The notes below the pieces were generated by a model. The model saw only the letters and a list, made by a program, of their open reading frames with translations, made no database searches and had not been told where the DNA came from. From contig JAIFNK010000315.1 of assembly GCA_020047775.1 (NCBI GenBank), positions 1 to 24,077 of the forward strand: a stretch of 24,077 nucleotides of DNA, given 5' to 3'. Both the position numbers and the translations under genes were made by a program. The stretch is from Akkermansia sp. GTDB taxonomy: Bacteria; Verrucomicrobiota; Verrucomicrobiia; Verrucomicrobiales; Akkermansiaceae. This document shows, one piece after another, positions 16,101 to 23,109 of this stretch. The first letter of the stretch is position 1, and every line of letters begins with the position of its first letter.

Positions 16101-18058
16101 ACCGCACGCTCACTCTCGCCTACCATCCCACCAGCGGCAAACTCACCTCCGTCACCGGTCCACAAAACGAGCGTGCGAACTACAGCTACAATGCCGCAGG
16201 GCAACTCGAAGCCGTCACCCACCAGCGCAGCGGAGCCGCCCTCGCACGCTATACCTACAATACGGATGATCAATTGCTGGACGTGAAACGCATGGACGGC
16301 ACCACGGTGGTGACGAGCACGCCCGACATCAAGGGCCGCTCCGACGAACGCATGGACGTGCGCGACAACAACTTCGACTACACCTACACTCAGAACGAGA
16401 CCACCGGCACCCACACCACGCAGGTCCAGGATGATGCCTCATCACTCGGCCCCTCCGAACAAATCACCGATGACAAGGGCCGCACCACGAGTGTTTCCGA
16501 TCCGCTCGACAACCAGGTCGTCCTCGGCTACACGGGTGACTCGCGCTCGCCAAACTCCGTGCAACTTCCCACGCCGAATCGTCCGGCCATCAGTATCCAG
16601 AGAAACACCAAGGAGCAGCCCACAATCATCACCGATCCTGCCGTTCCCGGAGCCGCGCCGATTCAGATCGCCTACAATACGGCAAACCGAGTGACCCAAG
16701 TGACCGACGAGGCCGGACGCGCCATCGAGGCGGACTATGATACGGAGCAGAATCTTGAAACCGTCCGCCGCTTTCTGGGAGCCACGCCCGTGGAGGTGGG
16801 CTACGGCTATCTGAACGGCTATCTCAGAACTCTCACAGATCCACTCGATAAAACATGGACCACCAACCGGGACACTTACGGCAGGGTGACAAGCATCGTC
16901 GATCCGACGAATATCACGTTGGGTCTGGAATATGATCCGCTCGGCAGACTCTGGCGCATCACCGATCCAAGGCTATCCAGCCCGATCACCTATACCTTCG
17001 ATGATCTTGATCGAATCCTCACCATCACGACTCCAGCAGGCGTTACGACATATGCCTACGATCCCGTCACCAAATGGCTCTCATCCATCACCGATGTGCA
17101 GAACCGCACCGTCAATTTCACCCATGACCCCGCCAGCGGCGACATCACGAAGTCCAGCTACACCATGGCGCTTTCCGGCGGTGGAACGAAGACACTGGAG
17201 ACGAACTATAGCTTCGCACGCTTCGGCGATCTGGAAACAGTGGCCGCACCCGAATCCACACCTGTCAGTTTCGATGTCGATGATCTTGGCAGGGGGATCG
17301 GCTCGAATGAAACAGATGCAGGGCTTTATGATTCTCCGCGAGGATTTGTCAGCAACAACGCACAAGACGGAATCTGGACCAATGTCAGAAACCATACCTT
17401 CACCTGGGGCGCACCGGAAAGCGCGTCACCCGTGGATGGCTACAGCTTCGCCAAAGACGCCACAGCTACGGAAACCGTCACCACAACCGCGCCCACCGCC
17501 ACTTGGAACAACGTCGGTGACGGGCAGCACACCGCGCGTGTCCGGGCGAAAAACACCACTGGTTTCTGGGGGCCGGAGGCGGCGTTCAGCCTCAAAGTGG
17601 ACGGAACATTTCCAACGATCAGCAATATTACCGCCACGCCCAATCCCATCCCACAAAGTCCGGGTGTGGTGACCATTTCCGCAACGGCCTACGATCAGGA
17701 AAGCGGCCTCGTCTCCGGCTACCCACAGATCCGCTGGTGTGTGAGTGCGGACGCATCGCGAAACTGGAACTCCTATACGAGTATGGCTTCTACTGGCGGA
17801 ACTGGCTGGACAAAGGCGATTTCCCAAAACGGGGCGCAAGCAGCAGGGCAGGTTTTTTACTATGAAATTCTGGCAAACGACCTTGCCGGAAACTCCTTTG
17901 TCAGCAGTGGATCCGTGGCGATGACCTATACCGACGGAGGAGGAGCGGGAGTGCCCGTGATGTCGCCCGGTTGGATGGCCGCGCTCGTGGGCATGCTCTT
18001 GTGGGTGGCTGGGCGATTTCTCCCTCAGAAACAACGTCGTGACCAGCCCGTGACATGA
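13106..18058 (+). CDS. Giant secreted Rhs protein with caspase-like domain and C-terminal sorting signal (split Rhs module 2)
   Basis: The start at 13106 (ATGA overlap with the upstream stop) gives 1650 residues; the upstream in-frame start at 13067 would hide the signal peptide. Order: signal peptide 1-25; Rhs-core end (LRARYYDFETGTFITRDPSG, DPLG at 82-85); a tip-like domain about 90-245 with FLGVLDHGNPG (H161) and VFCALGCNVG (C197), the His/Cys layout of clan CD (caspase/gingipain/DUF4347-like) peptidases; linker; duplicated segment 312-661; helical region; Rhs wall-protein domain from about 820 (RYYQSGYVGASDLGPGW); YD repeats about 970-1400; two Ig/Fn3-like domains to about 1610; and a C-terminal tail of motif VPVMSPGW (1616-1623), a hydrophobic helix and a basic end. 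That tail fits an IPTL/PEP-CTERM-like exosortase signal, and the exosortase gene overlaps this stop. Probable role: cell-surface or secreted Rhs effector or adhesin. The proteolytic activity is inferred only. Confidence 0.85.
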   Translation: MRKKFTAVVSLVSVVIFLDPQQVIASIGFNGEETDDRTDLINLRARYYDFETGTFITRDPSGIAGGLNTYQFALSNAINNIDPLGDKPIPVIILNGEAKAAVNSSATGEHFKKAGSYLENNSGFQAIVLTKGQGIDAAAAALAKYKNESGNTVSFLGVLDHGNPGRQSLGASEITSANVAKLTSLTQNNAVFCALGCNVGASTPSKTQLGATNPTGATYLQSLATAANRTVLANTGTTGVNVATGELYFNIKPGGNSLLRAPDGASVAYGPKGSPPSLTGVPKGIAVPTGKETGYYNPFSNFDLYASNDFGGVLIDKAATLIESNLADIKGATYDPVSKQIIFLGSNATPGVEGIDMDYFYTAVNSVYGSAAPPAISLDAPAAAASLWQDFGDGDGVFEANEWGGFSLRYNPLWSLEDTNIKVRIKCTVGSTNYDFSANFQPQTVDWLQFPNGQFPMHLVFIGTSGTAPPGIGVWGTPFASLAYGATTVPNVNTNQTINGGQDWTYPFQIYNGGTATMTNFSFAVIPNRQHRRFGGRLEDTKLGWVLQEADRIMKCLAIGKDNITGATYSSATIPISGYKNLAEINAAGTSVSGNTRVWFLAEEMALKRHADAASGRATMVFDRSIVGVKTESALNFQAQSPGVAAFASHLQTNFDAFANRTFSVVSPDDPSGQTIINVKIFKMLKDAMQAVSLARFLRDNNIPLDTWWMNSWQAPVAYSAVSVPTITNETLGIVLYGGVDNRKVNAYTPSTSAQSVGTTIATTRPNAAVNPTEDIKQQAWMASTTEGTLKAVAASLKSSGAGQGTINLAETDLSFASPGALPLEFTRYYQSGYVGASDLGPGWRVGRYVLEFERPSWSDENNMMRYGTQLVARDDRSDTRLRSGAVRLVDLASGATLDFNSTLSVSYYQTATGTPAVALAGLSVEQLPVFNPGQRKDGTVLVQNDDGVLGYSAYLPDGSVLVFDPEGRLEITQDRHGYGQWYFRDGQARVTTIQDSANRTLTLAYHPTSGKLTSVTGPQNERANYSYNAAGQLEAVTHQRSGAALARYTYNTDDQLLDVKRMDGTTVVTSTPDIKGRSDERMDVRDNNFDYTYTQNETTGTHTTQVQDDASSLGPSEQITDDKGRTTSVSDPLDNQVVLGYTGDSRSPNSVQLPTPNRPAISIQRNTKEQPTIITDPAVPGAAPIQIAYNTANRVTQVTDEAGRAIEADYDTEQNLETVRRFLGATPVEVGYGYLNGYLRTLTDPLDKTWTTNRDTYGRVTSIVDPTNITLGLEYDPLGRLWRITDPRLSSPITYTFDDLDRILTITTPAGVTTYAYDPVTKWLSSITDVQNRTVNFTHDPASGDITKSSYTMALSGGGTKTLETNYSFARFGDLETVAAPESTPVSFDVDDLGRGIGSNETDAGLYDSPRGFVSNNAQDGIWTNVRNHTFTWGAPESASPVDGYSFAKDATATETVTTTAPTATWNNVGDGQHTARVRAKNTTGFWGPEAAFSLKVDGTFPTISNITATPNPIPQSPGVVTISATAYDQESGLVSGYPQIRWCVSADASRNWNSYTSMASTGGTGWTKAISQNGAQAAGQVFYYEILANDLAGNSFVSSGSVAMTYTDGGGAGVPVMSPGWMAALVGMLLWVAGRFLPQKQRRDQPVT
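14039..15090 (+). repeat. 1.05-kb direct repeat, copy B
   Basis: This is the counterpart of 10909-11960, gap-free at an offset of 3130 bases. It begins at GGCGTCCTCATCGACAAAGC, exactly where the AT-richer tip region ends. In this copy the reading frame continues into a large Rhs body, so copy B looks like the intact context and copy A like a truncated duplicate. Confidence 0.9.
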
Positions 18059-18621
18059 GCACTGCAATCCCGAGTCACACCGTTTCGGGCATCCGCCGCT
18101 GGTGGTGCGAATGGTATGAAGTAAAGAAGCCATTTCTGGTTTATGTGAGCAGATTTCTCGGAGTGATTTCACTTTTGTATGCCTTCTCGCTATTTTCAAT
18201 CTACCAGAATTTTCTCGCGGGTGCCGCAGTCGTCTATGCGGGGATCGCCCATGGATTGATTCACGCGCTCGGCGAAGATGGCATCCGTGACGGAGCCACG
18301 TTGCTGTCAGGACCGGATGCGATACTCACGGTAAAACCCTTTTGCACGGCCTTCGACTATTCATGGTTTCTCATCGCTGCGATTTTGGCGTTTCCGGCAC
18401 GATTCCGTCAAAAACTGCTGGGACTCGTCATCGGCGTGCCGTTACTGCTGGCTCTCAATGTCCTGAGAATTTCCAGCTTGTATTGGACGGGCATCAAATT
18501 TCCCTGGAATTTCGGGTTCATGCACGAGCAGTTTTGGGCTGTTCTTTTGAATTTCACAACGATCTGCTGCGCGGTCTTTTGGATGATGTGGATCAAACGG
18601 ACGAATCGAGATGAAAATTAG
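18055..18621 (+). CDS. xrtH: Exosortase H-like membrane transpeptidase
   Basis: Exosortases cleave C-terminal sorting signals of exported proteins at the membrane and release or transfer the substrate. This 188-residue protein is of the short exosortase type with about four to five hydrophobic segments. The catalytic triad is visible: C97 in VKPFCTAFDYSW, R138 in LNVLRISSLYW and H157 in FGFMHEQFWAVLL. The spacing LNVLRI-x-SL...FxHEQxW is what I associate with exosortase H, whose targets carry IPTLxxWG-like tails. The upstream Rhs protein ends with a related VPVMSPGW tail. The start overlaps that gene's stop (ATGA), and the stop overlaps the next gene by 11 bases, so the three are likely one translational unit. 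The subclass assignment is from memory of motifs and is less sure than the exosortase call. Confidence 0.85.
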   Translation: MSTAIPSHTVSGIRRWWCEWYEVKKPFLVYVSRFLGVISLLYAFSLFSIYQNFLAGAAVVYAGIAHGLIHALGEDGIRDGATLLSGPDAILTVKPFCTAFDYSWFLIAAILAFPARFRQKLLGLVIGVPLLLALNVLRISSLYWTGIKFPWNFGFMHEQFWAVLLNFTTICCAVFWMMWIKRTNRDEN

Positions 18622-19219
18622 ACTGCCGACTCATCCAGGATTGCGCTTTCTGGTGTGCTTCGCGTTTTGGCAGGTCGCTGGATTGATCGTCCTTTCATCT
18701 GCCGACGGGATTTATAACGAAATCTTCAGATCCGTCGGGGCATGGGTCTATGGCAGAAATGACCGGGTGAAAGAGATCGGTTTTGAGAATCTGAAGCGGG
18801 GTGATCATTTGAATTACACCCGTGTCGTCATCGTGAATCCCGCCCTGATGAATCCGGATGGCTCCGGACCCGTGCGGAACCTGGACATTGGCACCAGAGG
18901 TTTCGGCAGCATATCGCTTGCATTGCTGGCTGGACTGATTTTTGCATCGCCGGTATCATGGTCGCGTCGTGGCAAGGCCCTGCTATGGGGGGTCTTCTGG
19001 CATCAGATTTTGGTTTTTGGGACATTGGGTTATTGCATTTGGCTCGATTCCGCAGAGGTCGGGCTTGTGAACCTGACGGCAGGCGGCAAGGAGTTGGCGA
19101 CTGGCATCAAAAATGTCCAAGCCGGGGCATTGGCCGTTGCGGTTCCTGTCGTGTTGTGGGTTTTGGTGATATTGCGTGCCGGAGACTTGGGTTCAAACAG
19201 AAGCAACGGACTTGGCTGA
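18611..19219 (+). CDS. Exosortase-associated membrane protein
   Basis: The 202-residue protein has hydrophobic segments at about 12-30, 97-113, 122-145 and 168-188, and a polar, probably periplasmic loop at 31-95. It has no recognisable catalytic motif. It starts 11 bases inside the exosortase gene, and exosortase H genes commonly have a partner membrane protein in this position; LDIGTRGFGSISLALLAG looks like the conserved part of that partner. A helper role in substrate presentation or exosortase stability is inferred from this context. It is the last gene of the Rhs cluster. A weak stem (19285-19297) with six T residues (19301-19306) lies downstream. Confidence 0.7.
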   Translation: MKIRLPTHPGLRFLVCFAFWQVAGLIVLSSADGIYNEIFRSVGAWVYGRNDRVKEIGFENLKRGDHLNYTRVVIVNPALMNPDGSGPVRNLDIGTRGFGSISLALLAGLIFASPVSWSRRGKALLWGVFWHQILVFGTLGYCIWLDSAEVGLVNLTAGGKELATGIKNVQAGALAVAVPVVLWVLVILRAGDLGSNRSNGLG

Positions 19220-19367
19220 AATATGAAGTGGCGCTCAAACAATGATTCAGTTGAGTATCCAGGAAAATTCGGATTCATCTCGAACTTTCAGCGAAGGATG
19301 TTTTTTCGTCAGTGTCTTGACTCGCAGTGGACTGTTGGCAAGCTTCACGCAACTTACCCAAAACATC

Positions 19368-20327
19368 ATGAACATCGCCGAAAACATGGCTGCCACTGTT
19401 GGCAACACCCCGCTCATCCGCCTCAACCACGTCACCGCCGGCCTTGATGCCGAGATCTGCGTGAAGGCTGAATTCTTCAATCCGCTTTTCAGCGTCAAGG
19501 ACCGCATCGGCAAGGCGATGATCGAGACCGCTGAAAAGGACGGTTCCCTCAAGCCCGGCGGCCTGATCATCGAGCCGACTTCGGGAAACACCGGCATCGC
19601 GCTGGCGTTCATCGCCCGCTCGAAAGGCTACCGTTGCATCCTCACGATGCCCGAAAGCATGTCGATCGAGCGGCGCGTGCTGCTTCGCCTGCTGGGAGCT
19701 GAAATCGTCCTCACCCCGCGGGCCCGTGGTATGAACGGAGCCATCGCGATGGCGAAAAAACTCATCGGGGAAAACCCCGGTGCGTTCGGCCCCGGCCAGT
19801 TCGACAATCCTGCCAACCCGCAGGTCCACCGTGAGACGACCGCCGAGGAAATCTGGCGGGATACGGACGGCGAGGTGGACGTGTTCGTCGCCGGTGTCGG
19901 CACCGGTGGCACGCTGACCGGCGTGGGCGAGGTGTTGAAATCGCGCCGCGACGTGAAGGTTTTTGCGGTCGAGCCGGCGGCCAGTCCGGTGATTTCCGGT
20001 GGCGCGCCCGGGCCGCACATGATCCAGGGAATCGGTGCCGGCTTCATTCCGAAAAATCTCAATGTTTCCGTGATTGATGAAGTGATCCAGGTTTCTAACG
20101 AAGATGCCATCGCCACCGCCCAGGCCCTGGCCCAACAGGAAGGATTGCCCGCCGGCATCTCCACCGGCGCGAATGTCTGGGCAGCGATGCAGATCGCCAA
20201 GCGCCCGGAGTTCAAAGGCAAGCGCATCGTCACCATCGGCTGCTCTTCCACCGAGCGATACCTCTCCACCGCGCTGGCGGAAAAGATCCGCGAAGAGGTC
20301 TCGAATCTGGCGGTGCAGGAGATTTAA
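19368..20327 (+). CDS. cysK: Cysteine synthase A (O-acetylserine sulfhydrylase)
   Basis: This PLP enzyme joins sulfide with O-acetylserine to make cysteine in the cytosol, consuming the product of the CysJIH pathway at the left of the window. From the ATG at 19368 it has 319 residues, the usual length. Visible motifs are NTPLIRLN (13-20), the PLP lysine K44 in FSVKDR, the substrate loop TSGNTG (71-76), the PLP-phosphate loop GVGTGGTLTG (176-185) and GCSSTERYLS (291-300). The reading frame is open upstream to 19242, but the extra 42 residues are unlike the family. No good Shine-Dalgarno sequence is seen. It is separated from cysH by the whole Rhs/exosortase cluster. The end of the protein, from the SSTERY motif onward, looks complete. 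Confidence 0.93.
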   Translation: MNIAENMAATVGNTPLIRLNHVTAGLDAEICVKAEFFNPLFSVKDRIGKAMIETAEKDGSLKPGGLIIEPTSGNTGIALAFIARSKGYRCILTMPESMSIERRVLLRLLGAEIVLTPRARGMNGAIAMAKKLIGENPGAFGPGQFDNPANPQVHRETTAEEIWRDTDGEVDVFVAGVGTGGTLTGVGEVLKSRRDVKVFAVEPAASPVISGGAPGPHMIQGIGAGFIPKNLNVSVIDEVIQVSNEDAIATAQALAQQEGLPAGISTGANVWAAMQIAKRPEFKGKRIVTIGCSSTERYLSTALAEKIREEVSNLAVQEI

Positions 20328-20349
20328 TCCATTGGAGCGCGAATCCGGA

Positions 20350-20365
20350 GTCTGCGATAGCAGAC
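20350..20365. other. Perfect hairpin after cysK
   Basis: GTCTGC-GATA-GCAGAC forms a six-pair stem with a GATA tetraloop, 22 bases after the cysK stop. No T-run follows on the plus strand, so it is not a classic intrinsic terminator. It could protect the 3' end of the cysK transcript or be a REP-like dispersed element. Confidence 0.4.
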
Positions 20366-20488
20366 ATTAAAAACGACGCGCGGCGCACCCCGGTTGGGCG
20401 TCACGCAGATGATCGATCCCGGCGTTGTTAGCGACGGGCTTGGCACTTGCGGGCTGACGGGTCCGACCACCGCGCTTCTATCCGAGTG

Positions 20489-20573
20489 CCCGGGTGCTCG
20501 CTTGGGAAGCACGGTCTTCCGGGGGGCGACTTTTTGGCCGGTCGGGACGGGCAAAGCTTGCAGTCCCGGGGCC
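20489..20573 (+). other. Structured GC-rich non-coding segment
   Basis: Two strong potential stem-loops lie in the 274-base gap between cysK and the next gene. The first pairs 20489-20493 with 20519-20523 (CCCGG/CCGGG) and 20494-20498 with 20508-20512 (GTGCT/AGCAC). The second pairs 20543-20548 with 20563-20568 (CGGGAC/GTCCCG), an inner GCAA/TTGC, and an outer GGCC/GGCC. TTTTT (20531-20535) lies between them, so the first could act as a terminator and the second as a leader structure. No known riboswitch or RNA family was recognised, and chance pairing is likely in such GC-rich sequence. Confidence 0.3.
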
Positions 20574-20601
20574 GGAGAGGACAGGGTGGGGCGTGTCAGA
20601 G

Positions 20602-21711
20602 ATGATGGAAAGCGCCCGCCGCTGGAGCGGCTACGTGTGTCCGGATTGCCGATTTGTTTTCCGCGTGCCGCGGGACCATGACGGGAAGGGGATTGTGTGC
20701 CCGAGCTGCCGGAGAATGTTGAGAATTCCGACTTCGACGGACAATCCCCAGCCGCTGGTCGTTCCGGTCAATCGCGAGGTTCCGAAGGAGCCCGTGACGG
20801 CGGAAAATCCGGTGAAGTCGGGCAAGCGCCGCCGCAAAAAGCCGGATGGGACAGGGGATCAATCATGGGAACACACACCGACCTCATCGCGCGGGCGGCG
20901 GGGGGAGCAGCGGAGAATGAGGATGATGTTGATCTGCGGGAGCCTGTTGTTTCTGGTCATCGTGGCGGGCGTGATGGTTTCATTGTTAGGTCAAAAAGCC
21001 CGGGTCGTCGCGCCCCCGCTTGACAAGCCGCCTGCCGCGCCTGCCGGGGAGACGGTGAAAGCCCTGCCGACCGACGCCGAACTGGTGAGTGAGGCGGAGC
21101 CCTTGGCCAGGAAATTCCTGCATGCAACGACCGTGGAGGGAATCCTGCCCCTCGTCCGCAACCCGGAAGTCGCAGAATCCCGGATCCGGCGGTTTTACCC
21201 TGGTGGGAAGATCGACGCTCCCGGCCTGTCGGGGTTCAACTCTGGTGCCGGTCTCGTCACGCGGGGGAGCCTTCATTCATTTCCCGTTCAGACCCGCGAT
21301 CACAGGGAAATGGTCCTCGCATTTGTCGAGACCCCGCAGGGATTGAGAATTGATTGGGAGAGCTGGGTCGGATGGTCGGATATGCCTTGGGAGGAATTTA
21401 TATCAACCAAACCCGTCACAAGCCACGTTTTCCGGGTGGTTCTCACTCCGGTGGAATATTATAATTTCGGCTTTTCGGATGATTTGAAATGGCAGTCCTA
21501 TCGCTTGGAATCTCCGGACAACGAGCATGCGGTTTACGGTTATGTCGAAAGGAACTCGCCGCTGTATGTGCAAATCCGCCCGGATGCCGACGGGTTGAAA
21601 GTGTCCTTGACGCTCGCACTGAAGTTCCCCCCCGATGCGAAGTCAGGCAACCAGGTGGAGATCGAGCGGTTTGTTTGCAATGGATGGGTGGAGGAAGGAG
21701 CCACACCATGA
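20602..21711 (+). CDS. Zinc-ribbon single-pass membrane protein of unknown function
   Basis: Starting at the ATG at 20602 gives 369 residues and places the zinc ribbon at the very N-terminus; the frame is open back to 20494, but that extension has no family character. Four cysteines, C13, C16, C33 and C36, in VCPDC and VCPSC form a typical zinc ribbon. A basic, proline-rich, disordered stretch (70-105) leads into one membrane helix at about 108-129, so the C-terminal 240 residues should be extracytoplasmic. That part contains alternating strands and many aromatic residues (SWVGWSDMPWEEF) but no motif I recognise. The topology, a cytosolic zinc ribbon with an outer domain, is common among verrucomicrobial hypothetical proteins. 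The stop overlaps the next start (ATGA). Confidence 0.8.
   Translation: MMESARRWSGYVCPDCRFVFRVPRDHDGKGIVCPSCRRMLRIPTSTDNPQPLVVPVNREVPKEPVTAENPVKSGKRRRKKPDGTGDQSWEHTPTSSRGRRGEQRRMRMMLICGSLLFLVIVAGVMVSLLGQKARVVAPPLDKPPAAPAGETVKALPTDAELVSEAEPLARKFLHATTVEGILPLVRNPEVAESRIRRFYPGGKIDAPGLSGFNSGAGLVTRGSLHSFPVQTRDHREMVLAFVETPQGLRIDWESWVGWSDMPWEEFISTKPVTSHVFRVVLTPVEYYNFGFSDDLKWQSYRLESPDNEHAVYGYVERNSPLYVQIRPDADGLKVSLTLALKFPPDAKSGNQVEIERFVCNGWVEEGATP
21691..21700 (+). promoter_or_regulatory. Strong ribosome binding site for the 21708 gene
   Basis: GAGGAAGGAG lies seven bases before the ATG at 21708, inside the end of the upstream gene. Most starts in this window lack such a site, so it fixes this start and shows that the canonical Shine-Dalgarno mechanism operates here. 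Confidence 0.65.
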
Positions 21712-23099
21712 CTCCGACCACCTACGACAAGGCACTTGAGTTGAATCTTGATCCGTTGGTTTACGGAACCTTCGCCGAGATCGGTGCGGGGCAGGAGACG
21801 GGCAATTGGTTCTTCCGCGCGTCCGGCACCGCCGGGCTGGTGGCGAAGACGATTTCCGCCTACGACATGACCATGAGCGACGCCATCTACGGGCACGCGG
21901 ATCGCTACGTCTCGGCAGCGCGTCTCGGCTCCATGCTCGATCACGAATACTCGATCCTGTTGGAACGGCTGGCACCCAAACGTGGCCCGGAAACCACTTT
22001 TTTCTCGTTCTGCAACACCGTGCGAGCCCGCGGTTGGAAGGACGAGGGCGAATGCCACGGCTGGCTGGGAGTGCGCTTCCAGATGAAGCCCGGCGACCCG
22101 CCTTCCGACATCGTGCTCCACGTGAGGTTGCTCGACAGCCGGACGATCGACCAGATGGAGGCGCTGGGCACCATCGGGGTGAACCTGATCCACTCCGCTT
22201 TCCGTCACCGCGGGCACTTGCAGAAGTTCGTGGAGTCCCTGCTGGACAATCTGGTTCCCGGGCGCGTGGAGGTGGACCTCCTGAAATTCACCGGCCATGG
22301 CTATGGCTTTTTCGACAACCGCCTCTGTGCGCTGCAACTGGTGGAGAGCGGTCTAACTGAAGCGACGATTTTCCTGCCCAGCGGCGAGGTCGTGCAGCCG
22401 GCGGAGGCGCTCTACCGTCATCCGGTTCTTTTGCTCAGGGGGAGCTTCGATCCTGTGATGAACGTGCATTTGCAAATGCTCGAAGACGCCCGGGCCGGGT
22501 TCATGGAGTCCCTGAGAGAGGAGGACCGGGCCTCGGCGATCGAGCTTTGTGAAATCTCCATCCACAACCTGCTTCGCGGCCGCAGGGTGGATCCCGTCGA
22601 TTTCCTGGACCGGGCGGATGCACTGCAGGCACTGGGGAAAACGGTGCTGCTCTCGCGCTGTGCCGAGTTCCACCGCATCGCGGCGTTTCTCTACCGCTAC
22701 ACCAGCAAGCCGATCGGAATCATTCTCAGCATCGGCCTGCTCAACGAACTCTTCAAACCGAAGTGGTCGGACAAGCTGCCTGGCGGCTTGTTGGAATCGT
22801 TCGGGCGGTTGTTCAAGGAGGGCGTGACGCTTCATGTATTTCCTTGGAAAAACCGTCGCAATGGTGAGCTTGTCACCGCAGAGACGTTTCTGGCACCGGC
22901 GGATTGCGTCCACCTCTATCGACATTTCATCGCGAACAACCGGATTCAAGGGATTCCCTGCGAGGACAATCAAAGCCTGGTTTACACCGGTCGCGACGTG
23001 TGCCGGATGATCAACGCCAACGACGCCCGCTGGCGCGGATTGGTTCCAGAGGTTGCCTGGACCATGGCCGAGCGCCACGCCCATCTCGGGCTGCCCTGA
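21708..23099 (+). CDS. Conserved soluble protein of unknown function
   Basis: The start is fixed by a strong ribosome site and by an ATGA overlap with the upstream gene, giving 463 residues. I recognise the overall sequence as a widely conserved family in Planctomycetes, Verrucomicrobia and Bacteroidetes. Its hallmarks are ALELNLDPLVYGTFAEIGAGQE near the start, SAYDMTMSDAIYG, LDHEYSILLERL, ECHGWLGVRFQ and FLDRADALQALGKTVLLS. Database names for this family vary and are not reliable, so I give no function. No signal peptide or membrane helix is visible, so it is probably cytosolic. The C-terminal third includes LLESFGRLFKEGVTLHVFPW. Translational coupling to the zinc-ribbon membrane protein suggests the two may work together. 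It is convergent with the next gene, with 10 bases between the stops. Confidence 0.85.
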   Translation: MTPTTYDKALELNLDPLVYGTFAEIGAGQETGNWFFRASGTAGLVAKTISAYDMTMSDAIYGHADRYVSAARLGSMLDHEYSILLERLAPKRGPETTFFSFCNTVRARGWKDEGECHGWLGVRFQMKPGDPPSDIVLHVRLLDSRTIDQMEALGTIGVNLIHSAFRHRGHLQKFVESLLDNLVPGRVEVDLLKFTGHGYGFFDNRLCALQLVESGLTEATIFLPSGEVVQPAEALYRHPVLLLRGSFDPVMNVHLQMLEDARAGFMESLREEDRASAIELCEISIHNLLRGRRVDPVDFLDRADALQALGKTVLLSRCAEFHRIAAFLYRYTSKPIGIILSIGLLNELFKPKWSDKLPGGLLESFGRLFKEGVTLHVFPWKNRRNGELVTAETFLAPADCVHLYRHFIANNRIQGIPCEDNQSLVYTGRDVCRMINANDARWRGLVPEVAWTMAERHAHLGLP

Positions 23100-23109
23100 T
23101 CCCGAGGGC

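Noticed and set aside
5624..18058. YD-repeat regions as DNA tandem repeats or CRISPR
   Set aside because: The periodicity is at the protein level (YDxxGR units) with varied DNA; there are no identical direct repeats with unique spacers.
19285..19306. CTTTC-AGC-GAAGG stem followed by six T residues, as a terminator after the exosortase partner gene
   Set aside because: Five pairs including a G-U pair with a three-base loop is too weak to list as a feature, although the position is suitable.
19242..19367. 42-residue N-terminal extension of cysK
   Set aside because: The family start is at the ATG at 19368 (MNIAENMAATVGNTPLIRLN). The extension has no match to cysteine synthases.
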